A stretch of 7,022 nucleotides of DNA from Oscillospiraceae bacterium (GTDB lineage Bacteria > Bacillota > Clostridia > Oscillospirales > Ruminococcaceae): NCBI GenBank assembly GCA_015067375.1, contig SVMQ01000114.1:1-7022 (forward strand), read 5' to 3'. Shown here one piece after another: positions 1 through 6,126 of this stretch. Position numbers and translations under genes: made by a program. The notes under the pieces are model-generated. The model was not told the DNA's origin. It worked only from the letters and a program-made list of their open reading frames with translations, and made no database searches. Every line of letters begins with the position of its first letter. Positions within the stretch are counted from its first letter, which is position 1.

Positions 1-227
1 TGGCAGTAAAGATCAGACTGAGAAGAATGGGCGCTAAGAAGGCTCCTTTCTATCGTGTAGTTGTTGCTGACTCCCGTTACCCCAGAGATGGTCGTTTCAT
101 CGAGGAGATCGGCTACTATGATCCCACAAAGGAGCCTGCTGTTGTTAAGATCGACATGGACAAGGCTAACGAGTGGATCAAGAAGGGCGCACAGCCTACT
201 GATACCGTTAAGAGACTGATGAAGTAA
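1..227 (+). CDS. rpsP: 30S ribosomal protein S16 (start codon cut by window edge)
   Basis: This is S16, a small primary-binding protein of the 30S subunit that contacts 16S rRNA during assembly. The first two bases are the TG of an ATG whose A lies outside the window; the next codons read [20 protein letters not shown], the classic S16 N-terminus, so the start is certain although truncated. The family motifs continue with [21 protein letters not shown] and end [15 protein letters not shown]. The full protein is 75 residues, slightly short for the family (about 80-90), ending without the long tail some species carry. It is followed after 65 bp by khpA, the normal Firmicute order, and the two are probably co-transcribed from a promoter upstream of the window. 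Confidence 0.98.
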   Translation, partial: AVKIRLRRMGAKKAPFYRVVVADSRYPRDGRFIEEIGYYDPTKEPAVVKIDMDKANEWIKKGAQPTDTVKRLMK

Positions 228-240
228 TTCTTGACAGGGA

Positions 241-267
241 TTCGGTGCGGGCATAAGCCCGTTTGAA
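241..267 (+). other. Intergenic stem-loop between rpsP and khpA
   Basis: The gap between rpsP and khpA contains a compact hairpin: CGGGC (248-252), loop ATAA, GCCCG (257-261). It can be extended imperfectly by a G-U pair and by TTC (241-243) with GAA (265-267). Only three T residues follow, so it does not look like an intrinsic terminator. It could be an mRNA processing or stability element that sets the ratio of S16 to KhpA; that role is inference. Confidence 0.45.
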
Positions 268-292
268 TGATAACCCCAAGGAGGGATAATAT

Positions 293-526
293 ATGAAAGA
301 GCTTCTGACAACTATCGCATCTGCCCTCGTTGAGGACAAGACCGCGGTACAGGTCACAGCAGACGAGTCTGATGCAGAGGGCGTTGTAGTATATCACCTG
401 CACGTTGCTCCCGACGATATGGGCAGAGTTATCGGCAAGCAGGGTCGTATCGCCAAGGCGATAAGAACTGTAATGCGCGCAGGCGCAGTTAGAGCCGACG
501 AGAAGATCTCCGTTGAGATCGACTAA
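293..526 (+). CDS. khpA: KH-domain RNA-binding protein KhpA (YlqC family)
   Basis: KhpA is a tiny cytoplasmic RNA-binding protein that in several Firmicutes works with KhpB (Jag/EloR) and affects cell elongation and small-RNA or mRNA interactions. The 77-residue length equals the family norm. The single KH domain covers almost the whole protein, with the diagnostic GxxG loop as GKQG in the stretch RVIGKQGRIAKAIRTVM (about residues 45-61) and the typical ending DEKISVEID. Translation starts at an ATG preceded by a strong AAGGAGG (278-284) at about 8 bases. It is the second gene after rpsP. In most Firmicutes rimM, trmD and rplS come next; here a terminator and opposite-strand genes follow instead. 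Confidence 0.97.
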   Translation: MKELLTTIASALVEDKTAVQVTADESDAEGVVVYHLHVAPDDMGRVIGKQGRIAKAIRTVMRAGAVRADEKISVEID

Positions 527-534
527 ATAAAAAT

Positions 535-564
535 ATCCGAGGTTATCAAAGCCTCGGATTTTTT
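535..564. terminator. Bidirectional intrinsic terminator between khpA and a convergent gene
   Basis: A perfect 8-bp stem, ATCCGAGG (535-542) with CCTCGGAT (552-559), encloses a 9-base loop. On the plus strand it runs into six T (559-564), ending the rpsP-khpA transcript. On the minus strand the same stem is followed by a T-rich tract (complement of the A-rich bases 524-534), so it can also end the transcript of the convergent gene whose stop is at 569-571. Confidence 0.9.
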
Positions 565-568
565 ATGC

Positions 569-1186
569 TTATTTTTCAGGGATATGACTTCTGAAGCCCT
601 TGTTGAGCATCTTGTGTGTTATGTGTTCACGAATGTTACTATCAACATTTGTGAATGTCACTTTGAGCATCTTGTCAGCGTAGTAAGTAAGGCTGATGTG
701 ATATTTAAAACCATATTCGCCATTTTTGCATCGGTCAAAGTGAACGAATTTCATGTCCTCGCTGTCGCGTGTTCGGCTGAGCGTATAGCCGTCTATGCTT
801 TTGAACGATTCAGTTATTTCATTTGTATTAAATGATACAACATTGTTTACTATTTCAGGGTTTTCGCCTCTGCTGTATGCGCCAAGACGGAACGATATCC
901 AGATGTCCTCGCAAGGAACATTATCAAGCCCCTCGTCCTTCCAGAAGCAGATGCTTCTTTCGTCTTGTTCAGGGTATTCTCCTGTCAGCAGCGCATATAC
1001 AGTTTCCTCTAAAGAGTGGTGGCTGTAGTATTCGCAGCAGTACATATACACATCCTCCGCGTTCAGCTCTCTGCCTGTAAGCTGACAGAATTTCTTGACG
1101 GTATCTTCGGATGGGTAGTCATAATCATCCGCAATTTCATCCACAAGTACTTCGATAGCTTTAAGCTTTGCTTTGTCAGCAAACAT
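569..1186 (-). CDS. Uncharacterised acidic protein, last gene of the nth operon
   Basis: I do not recognise this 205-residue protein. It is soluble (no signal peptide or membrane segment) and rather acidic in its first half. The N-terminal part looks helical and includes a Cys/Tyr-rich patch, VYMYCCEYYSHHSLEETVYALLTG shortened here to its core MYCCEYYSHHSLEET, followed by TGEYPEQDE. The C-terminal half looks like mixed beta strands (FKYHISLTYY, MLKVTFTNV). The start at 1186 is chosen because AAAGGA (1195-1200) sits 8 bases ahead; an in-frame ATG at 1195, overlapping the nth stop as ATGA, would give 208 residues but has the AAGG directly abutting it. The ribosome binding site lies inside the last nth codons, so translation is probably coupled to nth. 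It converges on khpA across a shared terminator. A role alongside DNA repair is not supported by sequence. Confidence 0.85.
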   Translation of the reverse strand: MFADKAKLKAIEVLVDEIADDYDYPSEDTVKKFCQLTGRELNAEDVYMYCCEYYSHHSLEETVYALLTGEYPEQDERSICFWKDEGLDNVPCEDIWISFRLGAYSRGENPEIVNNVVSFNTNEITESFKSIDGYTLSRTRDSEDMKFVHFDRCKNGEYGFKYHISLTYYADKMLKVTFTNVDSNIREHITHKMLNKGFRSHIPEK

Positions 1187-1191
1187 AGATG

Positions 1192-1827
1192 TCATCCTTT
1201 CTTGTATCTGCAGATACCATTAAGAACGCATTCCGTGCATTTTGGCGATTGCGCGGAGCATACTCCTCTGCCGTGGTGGACTAGTCTGTGGCAGAATTTA
1301 AGGCTCTCCTCGGGCGGGATGACCTCGCGCAGCTGCTTTTCAACCTTGCCTGCATCCTTTGTGTCGGACAGACCGAGCCTGTTTGTGAGGCGGATGACGT
1401 GCGTATCGCATACATAGGCAGGCTGACCGTACAGGTCGCCTACTATGAGGTTTGCGGTCTTTCTGCCGACCCCGGGGAGCTTGGTAAGTACGTCGATGCT
1501 GTCGGGGACTTTGCCGCCATATACATCGCGGAGCATCACGCACATCGAAACGATATCCTGCGCCTTAGTTTTGAACAGACCGCAGGTGCGCACAAGATCC
1601 TCGACCTCGTGGACATCCGCCTCTGCAAACTCGTCGATGCTCTTGAAGCGCTCAAAAAGCGCGGGTGTGACCATATTAACGCGCTTGTCGGTGCATTGCG
1701 CGGAGAGGCGCGTTGCAATAAGCAGCTCGTGCGGCTGGTTGTATATGAGGGCGCATTTTACGTCGGGGTATTCTTCTGCAAGCAGACGGATCATCTCGGC
1801 GCTTGCTTTTTTACGGTCGCGGCGCAT
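1192..1827 (-). CDS. nth: Endonuclease III, DNA glycosylase/AP lyase with 4Fe-4S cluster
   Basis: Endonuclease III removes oxidised pyrimidines from DNA and cleaves the abasic site by beta-elimination, starting base excision repair in the cytoplasm. All hallmarks are visible in the 211 residues, which is the normal length: the early helix LLIATRLSAQCTDKRVN, the helix-hairpin-helix LPGVGRKTAN (117-126) with the catalytic Lys123, the catalytic Asp141 in CDTHVIRLTNR, and the iron-sulfur ligands Cys190, Cys197, Cys200 and Cys206 in exact C-x6-C-x2-C-x5-C spacing. The ATG at 1827 follows AAAGGAG (1835-1841) by 7 bases. The gene lies 36 bp downstream of a small AT-rich gene with no terminator between, and its stop sits inside the start region of the next gene, so it is the middle of a three-gene unit. 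Confidence 0.98.
   Translation of the reverse strand: MRRDRKKASAEMIRLLAEEYPDVKCALIYNQPHELLIATRLSAQCTDKRVNMVTPALFERFKSIDEFAEADVHEVEDLVRTCGLFKTKAQDIVSMCVMLRDVYGGKVPDSIDVLTKLPGVGRKTANLIVGDLYGQPAYVCDTHVIRLTNRLGLSDTKDAGKVEKQLREVIPPEESLKFCHRLVHHGRGVCSAQSPKCTECVLNGICRYKKG
1195..1200 (-). promoter_or_regulatory. Ribosome binding site embedded in the end of nth
   Basis: AAAGGA on the minus strand, formed by the last Lys-Gly codons of nth plus the A of an overlapping ATG, lies 8 bases before the ATG at 1186. It favours 1186 over the ATG at 1195 as the start of the downstream gene and implies translational coupling with nth. Confidence 0.6.
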
Positions 1828-1863
1828 GGGGTGGCTCCTTTCTGAGTGGTGGGTTGGAATTGA

Positions 1864-2169
1864 TTAACTTAAATCATATGATGAATATCCAAAATCAATT
1901 ATCATTTTTTGCAGGTTTCTAAAATTGTTGAGGTTTTTTAAATTTGAAAATAGTCCTGTTTGATCGAAGATGATTTTAGTAGGTATATCAGGAGTAAAGA
2001 ATTTAAAATATGGATGTTTAGCAAGAATATCTCTTTCTGCTACACAAGTTTCACTATTGTAGTGTTGTTTGATGCACTCTTTAAAAACAATTACTTCTCC
2101 GTCTATAAAAGTAATTCTATTTTTATCAATGATTTCAATTTCAGAAAAACTTTTTTCTAAACATTCCAT
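1864..2169 (-). CDS. AT-rich small orphan protein at the head of the nth operon
   Basis: This 101-residue protein is not one I recognise. It has no signal peptide or transmembrane segment; it opens with an alternating hydrophobic/charged stretch (IEIIDKNRITFIDGEVIVFK) suggesting beta strands, has two Cys (32 and 42 region), and ends in a Leu/Asn/Phe-rich part (NLKNLNNFRNLQKMIIDFGY). The reading frame is supported by a good GGGAG (2177-2181) 7 bases ahead of the ATG and by a strong promoter just upstream. Base use differs sharply from its neighbours: 33 of 120 bases in 1921-2040 are G or C, against 35 of 60 in 1381-1440 within nth. That suggests recent acquisition. Small orphan proteins of this kind are sometimes immunity proteins, but nothing here demonstrates it. 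Confidence 0.8.
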   Translation of the reverse strand: MECLEKSFSEIEIIDKNRITFIDGEVIVFKECIKQHYNSETCVAERDILAKHPYFKFFTPDIPTKIIFDQTGLFSNLKNLNNFRNLQKMIIDFGYSSYDLS

Positions 2170-2216
2170 ACGTCATCTCCCAATTCAAAAAAAATCCCGA
2201 TTTATCCATCACAATA

Positions 2217-2245
2217 ATTATATCAATCCCAGACCAAAAAGTCAA
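2217..2245 (-). promoter_or_regulatory. Sigma-A type promoter for the small gene-nth operon
   Basis: On the minus strand TTGACT (2240-2245) and TATAAT (2217-2222) are separated by exactly 17 bases, and TG plus one base directly precedes the -10, giving an extended -10. The predicted transcript start is near 2210, about 40 bases before the ATG at 2169. The position between the end of the P-loop gene and the small gene fits a new transcription unit covering the small gene, nth and the last uncharacterised gene. Confidence 0.88.
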
Positions 2246-2289
2246 TCTCCAATATACAGCAAAGCTGATTGCTTTCAATTTGATAAAGA

Positions 2290-2781
2290 TTATATTTTAT
2301 CGAGAAATCCAGCTGCTTCCTCGCGGCTTTTAAAAATAAAAATATCTTTATGGGGATATTTGTCAAGCAGCTCGATTATCTTAGGTCTGCTTTGAGAATT
2401 GAAGTTTTTAACAAACTCGATGAACTCCGCATCTTCTTCGTTTTCATCTTCTATCCAGGGCATATCAGTCCGTGCTTTTCCTCTTCTTTCCCTTATGCCA
2501 TCAAGACACACTTCAAGCGGATAGTCCAGAAAGATCACCGTGTCGCAAGCCTGCAATCTCAATTCTATCGTAGAGCCGTAGTTGCCGTCTATTATCCATT
2601 CTTTGTTTTGTATCGCGCTTGATAGCCTTTCACGAAATACTGCTTTCTCAACAGTCGTTCTGTCAGGATTCCAGTACATCATATCCAGATGGAAAAGCGG
2701 AATGTGAGTTTTCTTGTGTAATGCTCTGGAAAACGTGCTTTTACCGCTGCCCGGACATCCGATCACCATGATCTTTTTCAT
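2290..2781 (-). CDS. P-loop nucleotide kinase-like protein (adenylate kinase/topology modulation protein FlaR-like)
   Basis: A 163-residue soluble P-loop NTPase of the family often labelled adenylate kinase-like or DNA topology modulation protein. The Walker A motif GCPGSGKST occupies residues 8-16 right after the first strand MKKIMVI. The family pattern continues with HLDMMYWNPDR, WIIDGNYGST, then DTVIFLDYP and an Arg-rich segment (IRERRGKAR) resembling the lid of small-molecule kinases. It presumably transfers phosphate from ATP to an unidentified small substrate; the topology-modulation name is historical. I chose the ATG at 2781 because it places MKKIMVIG at the N-terminus as in relatives, with AGG about 10 bases upstream; an in-frame GTG at 2799 (169 residues) has no ribosome binding site. 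It starts 25 bases after the NusG-II gene stop and is probably co-transcribed with it. Confidence 0.9.
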   Translation of the reverse strand: MKKIMVIGCPGSGKSTFSRALHKKTHIPLFHLDMMYWNPDRTTVEKAVFRERLSSAIQNKEWIIDGNYGSTIELRLQACDTVIFLDYPLEVCLDGIRERRGKARTDMPWIEDENEEDAEFIEFVKNFNSQSRPKIIELLDKYPHKDIFIFKSREEAAGFLDKI

Positions 2782-2806
2782 ATCTTTTATACCTATCACT
2801 GTGCGA

Positions 2807-3175
2807 TCAGTTTATGACCGCGTCTATATCCTTGTCACCTGACACTATCCTTATCTCAAGCTTGTGCGGCAGGCAGATTATCGGGATCGCTCCGCTGCTT
2901 ACAGCGCCGCTGTTGATGCAGACCTTATCGGGGCAATCAGCCTCTGTTACCGATATACTGCCGTCCGATACCTGTACAATGTTGTAGCCGCTGTCTGTCG
3001 TGATCGTGAACTCGCAGCTTTCGGACAGGGAAACGGTGCGTATTAGCTTACCCTCGGAGTATATCTGTGCCACCGGCGCGTGGCGCGGTATTAGTTTCAT
3101 CAGGATAAATACCGCCATGCCTGCCATGCAGATGAGCAGCAGTATTATCCATGCAATCAGAGTTTTTTTGTTCAT
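2807..3175 (-). CDS. Membrane-anchored NusG domain II-containing protein
   Basis: A 122-residue protein with an N-terminal membrane anchor (about residues 6-28, after MNKK) and an exported beta domain. The outer part matches the NusG domain II family: the core runs VSLSESCEFTI, then DGSISVTEADCPDKVC and AIPIICLPHKLEIRI, with Cys81, Cys86 and Cys101 in the characteristic C-P-D-K-x-C and C-L-P-H-K-L positions. The family is common in Firmicutes, often near FMN-binding or redox and isoprenoid genes; its biochemical role is not settled, and despite the name it is not a transcription factor. The Cys pair could form a disulfide or bind a ligand outside the cell (inference). The ATG at 3175 follows AGGTGA. 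A hairpin terminator separates it from the large gene upstream, and no promoter is obvious in the 53-bp gap, so read-through or an internal promoter must supply its message. Confidence 0.92.
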   Translation of the reverse strand: MNKKTLIAWIILLLICMAGMAVFILMKLIPRHAPVAQIYSEGKLIRTVSLSESCEFTITTDSGYNIVQVSDGSISVTEADCPDKVCINSGAVSSGAIPIICLPHKLEIRIVSGDKDIDAVIN

Positions 3176-3196
3176 TCTATCACCTATGCTGACAAA

Positions 3197-3225
3197 ATTC
3201 CTCCCACCGAAAAAGTGGGAGGAAT
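3197..3225 (-). terminator. Hairpin terminator after the large membrane protein gene
   Basis: An uninterrupted 11-bp stem, ATTCCTCCCAC (3197-3207) with GTGGGAGGAAT (3215-3225), closes a 7-base loop four bases after the stop codon at 3229-3231. On the minus strand only a short TTTT tract follows, so termination may be partial and let some transcript into the NusG-II gene 50 bp downstream. Confidence 0.75.
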
Positions 3226-3228
3226 AAC

Positions 3229-5526
3229 TTATTTGCCTATGATGCTGTCAAGCTTCCATGTGCCGTTTTCCATTACGAATGTAACGCTGATGGAACGGTA
3301 AGCTGTCTTGCCGCCGAAGCTGCCTGCCTTGATGAACAGTGTGCCTGAAGCGGTGCTGTCGCCTGTGGAGCTTATGACAAGCTCAACATCGTTTGCGCTG
3401 ATAGCGGTGAGTCCACCCGAGCTGTAGCTCAATGCGCCGTAGTCAGGGATACTGCACAGCTGTTTGAGCTGCTTTACAGCATTTTCGGAGTAGTAAACGC
3501 TGAGCGTCTGCAGTAACTCATCCAGTCTGTCCATGCCACTTTCGCTGCACAGTCTGCGAGCAAGCGCATTATTTACACCGATAGCGCCTGTCAGAGTATC
3601 TCTGAACTTAGCGTCATTGCTGGATGTGATATGACCGAAGTCAAGCACACCTGACTTATTGCGGCTGTTGTATATGCTCTCTGTTATCCTGAGATAGCCG
3701 TTGTCAGCCGTTGCGGCATAGTATGCGGAAAGGCTTCTCTTGTAGTCCACCGCAGCGATAGCGTTTATGCCGCCTGTGGAAACAAGCGCGCCGCCCGATA
3801 CCGTATAGTAGCTGCCGTCAAGCGAGAGCGTATGCTTGCTAGCGCCGAATACAACGGTTGCATTCAAACTGCCTGTGCTGATAAAGCTTTCGGTAGCAGG
3901 ATCGAAGATCTCAACGCTGCCTGTAAGAGCAGACGCGGACGGTGTGATCAAGCCATGTGTGAAAGCAAGGTTTTTGCTGAATGTGGGATTGCCTGTATAG
4001 GTCTTGATTATACGCGAGCTTCCGTTGTTGATATCTACCGCATGGATCTGAGAGAGTGATCCGTCAGTAACGGCGATATAAACAGTGTTTGCATTGAAGC
4101 TCAGCAGAGAAGATCTCGCTTCTGTGTTGAATATCTCGCCAACATAGCTCATCTCATTGCTGTTGAGCTTAAGGATGGATGTATAGTATACGCCATACTC
4201 CTTGATGACAAGAGCAACTGTACCGCTTTCTGCATGATATCCGACATCGGTCAGAGTGCCGTCCATCACGGTGTCCTCTGCATGGAGATCGATAATGCTC
4301 TGAGAGTGAGCGTCTACCAGCCAGAGCTTATTGCGGTTTCCGTCGTCGCTCACGCCAGAAACGATAAGCTTACCATCGTTGTCGGATACCCAGTGTACCT
4401 TTGCGTTATCGCACTCGACCTCTGCGAGAAGAGTTTCGGTGCTGCCGAAATAGGTGTACATTGCAAATCCGTTGAGGGTCTTTACGAAAATAGTATTATT
4501 GCTGATGAAGTATGCGGACTCAGCCGAAATATACGATGAATTGTATACAAAACGATCGGGGTCTGTCGGCAACTGAATGCCCTCGGGAAGAGCGGGTACA
4601 ACATCAGGCGTATCGGAAATGACAGGCTCTGTCGTTTCGGGAGCGTCGGATGCTTCCTCGGTCTGCGTGCTTTCAGCTGATTCGGCAGTATCATCTGCCT
4701 CCTCAGTCGCTTCGAGCGTTTCGGCGATATCGGTCGTTTCTGTTACTTCGGCGGTTTCGGGATTTTCAGTGGTCTCGATGACTTCTGTGCTTTCAACAGT
4801 ATCAACGCGCTCGATCGTTTCGTCGGTAACGGTGATAACTATATTGTCGTCCTCGGTCGTGTCATACTCGGGAACAACTGTGTCGGGGACGTTATACTCA
4901 GGGAGTGTGACCTCAAGCGTGTCTACATCCTCGGGGTTGATAGGAGTAACAGAGTCGAGATCGCTTTCAGACATCAGCTCCACCAGGAAGATATCAGCGT
5001 CATTCTGCAGGAGAGTCATGACGGAACCCGGACACTCTATGCAAATACCTGTTATCATGCTGCTGCCGTTGAATATGGCTGCAACCTGATCTGAGCCTGC
5101 TACCCTGCTTCCGTCGGCAAGATATACTGTCTTGACAGGCACGTTTCCGTCGGTGTGTGCTGCTATAACAGCCTCTGCCTGATTGGGAGCAAGGGGAACG
5201 GCGAATGTTACCATAACATCCACAAGCTCTTCGCTGTCGCGTACCTTGTTCTGCTGCTCGATAGCGATCTTAACGCGCTCGGAGGAGGAGAGAGCGGAAA
5301 GCGACTGGTTTTCACCCACAAGGTCTATTCCGTTTCTTTCATTAAGTGTGGTCATGGCAAGTGTACCGAATGCCACTGTACACGCTGCGACCGCTGTTGT
5401 GATACCTATAGCCATCGGGGAGATCTTCTGCCTTGCATATTTGCCTTTTTTGGCGTTGCTTCTGATCTTTTCGGCATCAAACGAATATTCGCTCATAAGC
5501 TCTTTGTAAAAATCATGTTTATTCAC
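3229..5526 (-). CDS. Large single-pass membrane protein, probable regulator (anti-sigma-like sensor) of the adjacent sigma factor
   Basis: A 765-residue protein. Residues 1-36 are a basic, probably cytoplasmic tail; 38-60 form one transmembrane helix (AIGITTAVAACTVAFGTLAM); 80-190 form a compact outer domain with VDVMVTFAVPLAPNQAEAV and ICIECPGSV; 200-320 are a Thr/Glu/Asp linker; 325-620 hold repeated short beta-strand units (LWLVDA, VALVIKEYG, VYIAVTDG, SVEIFDP) like a beta-propeller; 640-765 are helical, then end in beta strands (RSISVTFVMENGTWKLDS) recalling NTF2-like domains. It starts at GTG with AAAGGAGG nine bases ahead. It lies 47 bp after an ECF sigma factor gene, the usual place for its partner. 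The inner tail lacks the HxxxCxxC zinc motif of many anti-sigma factors, so sigma binding is inferred from context and topology only. It could instead be a surface protein regulated by that sigma factor. Confidence 0.93.
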   Translation of the reverse strand: MNKHDFYKELMSEYSFDAEKIRSNAKKGKYARQKISPMAIGITTAVAACTVAFGTLAMTTLNERNGIDLVGENQSLSALSSSERVKIAIEQQNKVRDSEELVDVMVTFAVPLAPNQAEAVIAAHTDGNVPVKTVYLADGSRVAGSDQVAAIFNGSSMITGICIECPGSVMTLLQNDADIFLVELMSESDLDSVTPINPEDVDTLEVTLPEYNVPDTVVPEYDTTEDDNIVITVTDETIERVDTVESTEVIETTENPETAEVTETTDIAETLEATEEADDTAESAESTQTEEASDAPETTEPVISDTPDVVPALPEGIQLPTDPDRFVYNSSYISAESAYFISNNTIFVKTLNGFAMYTYFGSTETLLAEVECDNAKVHWVSDNDGKLIVSGVSDDGNRNKLWLVDAHSQSIIDLHAEDTVMDGTLTDVGYHAESGTVALVIKEYGVYYTSILKLNSNEMSYVGEIFNTEARSSLLSFNANTVYIAVTDGSLSQIHAVDINNGSSRIIKTYTGNPTFSKNLAFTHGLITPSASALTGSVEIFDPATESFISTGSLNATVVFGASKHTLSLDGSYYTVSGGALVSTGGINAIAAVDYKRSLSAYYAATADNGYLRITESIYNSRNKSGVLDFGHITSSNDAKFRDTLTGAIGVNNALARRLCSESGMDRLDELLQTLSVYYSENAVKQLKQLCSIPDYGALSYSSGGLTAISANDVELVISSTGDSTASGTLFIKAGSFGGKTAYRSISVTFVMENGTWKLDSIIGK
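4567..4926 (-). repeat. Low-complexity Thr/Glu/Asp-rich linker coding segment
   Basis: About 120 codons of the large membrane protein (residues 201-320) are dominated by Thr, Glu, Asp, Val and Ala, with recurring units such as TAEVTETT, AETLEATEE, ESTEVIETTE. At DNA level the plus strand shows recurring GTTTCGG-like words. It is an acidic, flexible spacer between two outer domains, typical of wall-spanning stalks and possibly O-glycosylated (inference). Such segments vary in length between strains. Confidence 0.85.
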
Positions 5527-5534
5527 AAGGCGCG

Positions 5535-5543
5535 ACCTCCTTT
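5535..5543 (-). promoter_or_regulatory. Strong ribosome binding site deciding a GTG start
   Basis: AAAGGAGGT on the minus strand is nearly fully complementary to the 16S rRNA tail and lies about 8-9 bases ahead of the GTG at 5526, fixing that codon as the start of the large membrane protein. No better ATG is in reach: the next ATG-type codon is well downstream, past the conserved-looking N-terminus. Confidence 0.8.
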
Positions 5544-5573
5544 CCTATAGGTTTATTGTTATATTATAAGTGA

Positions 5574-6119
5574 TCAAATACCAAATTTCTTCTTTTGACG
5601 TTCAAGTGTTCTGTACAGCTTTGTTTTTACAGTGGAAAGCTTCATGTCAAGCTTGTCTGCAACCTCATCCAGCTTCATATCACATACGAAGTGCAGGTAG
5701 AATATCTTGCCCACTGTTTCGTCGTCTGACATTATGTCGTCAAATATCTGCTTTGCAAGTATCTTGTCGGACATTACATCCTCAAGCTTTTTCTGATCGC
5801 GCGAAAGCTCGGCTTCGAGCGCTGCGGTCTGCTCTTCGTCAAAGTCAGACATATTGAGGATTTTATCCTTGCGCTTTATAAAGCCCGAGAAAAAGCTCTT
5901 GCACTCAAACTTTGCAATGTTTATGACAAATGCCTCGGCATTGTCGATATCATCACAGCCTTTATCTTTCAGGCGCTTGTAGAAGCGGGTGTACACATTC
6001 TGCACGATGTCCTCGGTGTCCTGAAAACGCGCCGCGTGGCTCACAACAAAACGCGAAACGGCGTTGAACGTTTCGGCGTAAACGGTGTCAAAGTAGCTAT
6101 CAATGTCAATTTTTCCCAC
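5574..6119 (-). CDS. ECF-type sigma-70 family RNA polymerase sigma factor
   Basis: A 181-residue sigma factor with only regions 2 and 4, the ECF layout; it directs RNA polymerase to a small set of promoters, usually in response to an envelope signal. Region 2 spans about residues 10-85: VSRFVVSHAARFQDTEDIVQ is the core-binding 2.2-like helix, followed by NVYTRFYKRL and AFVINIAKFECKSFF (2.3-2.4). An unusually acidic linker follows (SDFDEEQTAALEAELSRDQ). Region 4 (about 130-179) has YLHFVCDMKLDEVADKLDM and the recognition helix STVKTKLYRTLERQKKKF. The start is GTG at 6119, fixed by AGGTGA seven bases ahead. It is the first gene of its unit, 47 bp before the large membrane protein, and is preceded by a long leader with a strong promoter. 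Regulon and signal cannot be read from this window. Confidence 0.93.
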   Translation of the reverse strand: MGKIDIDSYFDTVYAETFNAVSRFVVSHAARFQDTEDIVQNVYTRFYKRLKDKGCDDIDNAEAFVINIAKFECKSFFSGFIKRKDKILNMSDFDEEQTAALEAELSRDQKKLEDVMSDKILAKQIFDDIMSDDETVGKIFYLHFVCDMKLDEVADKLDMKLSTVKTKLYRTLERQKKKFGI

Positions 6120-6126
6120 GCGGAGC

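Noticed and set aside
231..259. TTGACA after rpsP as a promoter for khpA
   Set aside because: The bases 17 downstream are TAAGCC, not a -10 element.
116..403. 95-codon minus-strand frame across rpsP and khpA
   Set aside because: It is antisense to two well-identified genes and has no recognisable motif.
1288..1845. 185-codon open frame on the plus strand opposite nth
   Set aside because: It mirrors nth, whose catalytic and iron-sulfur residues are all intact; it has no convincing ribosome binding site.
2184..2206. T-run with a small inverted repeat ahead of the orphan gene as an attenuator
   Set aside because: The stem would be only 4-5 bp of mostly A-T pairs with a tiny loop, too weak to support.
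4577..5089. 170-codon plus-strand frame very rich in Ser and Val
   Set aside because: It is the antisense reading of the Thr/Glu linker; its composition is explained by the reverse complement of Thr, Glu and Asp codons.
5563..5568. TATAAT on the minus strand between the sigma factor and the large membrane protein
   Set aside because: No acceptable -35 lies at 16-18 bases (AAGAAA at 17) and there is no TG before the -10; co-transcription is more likely.
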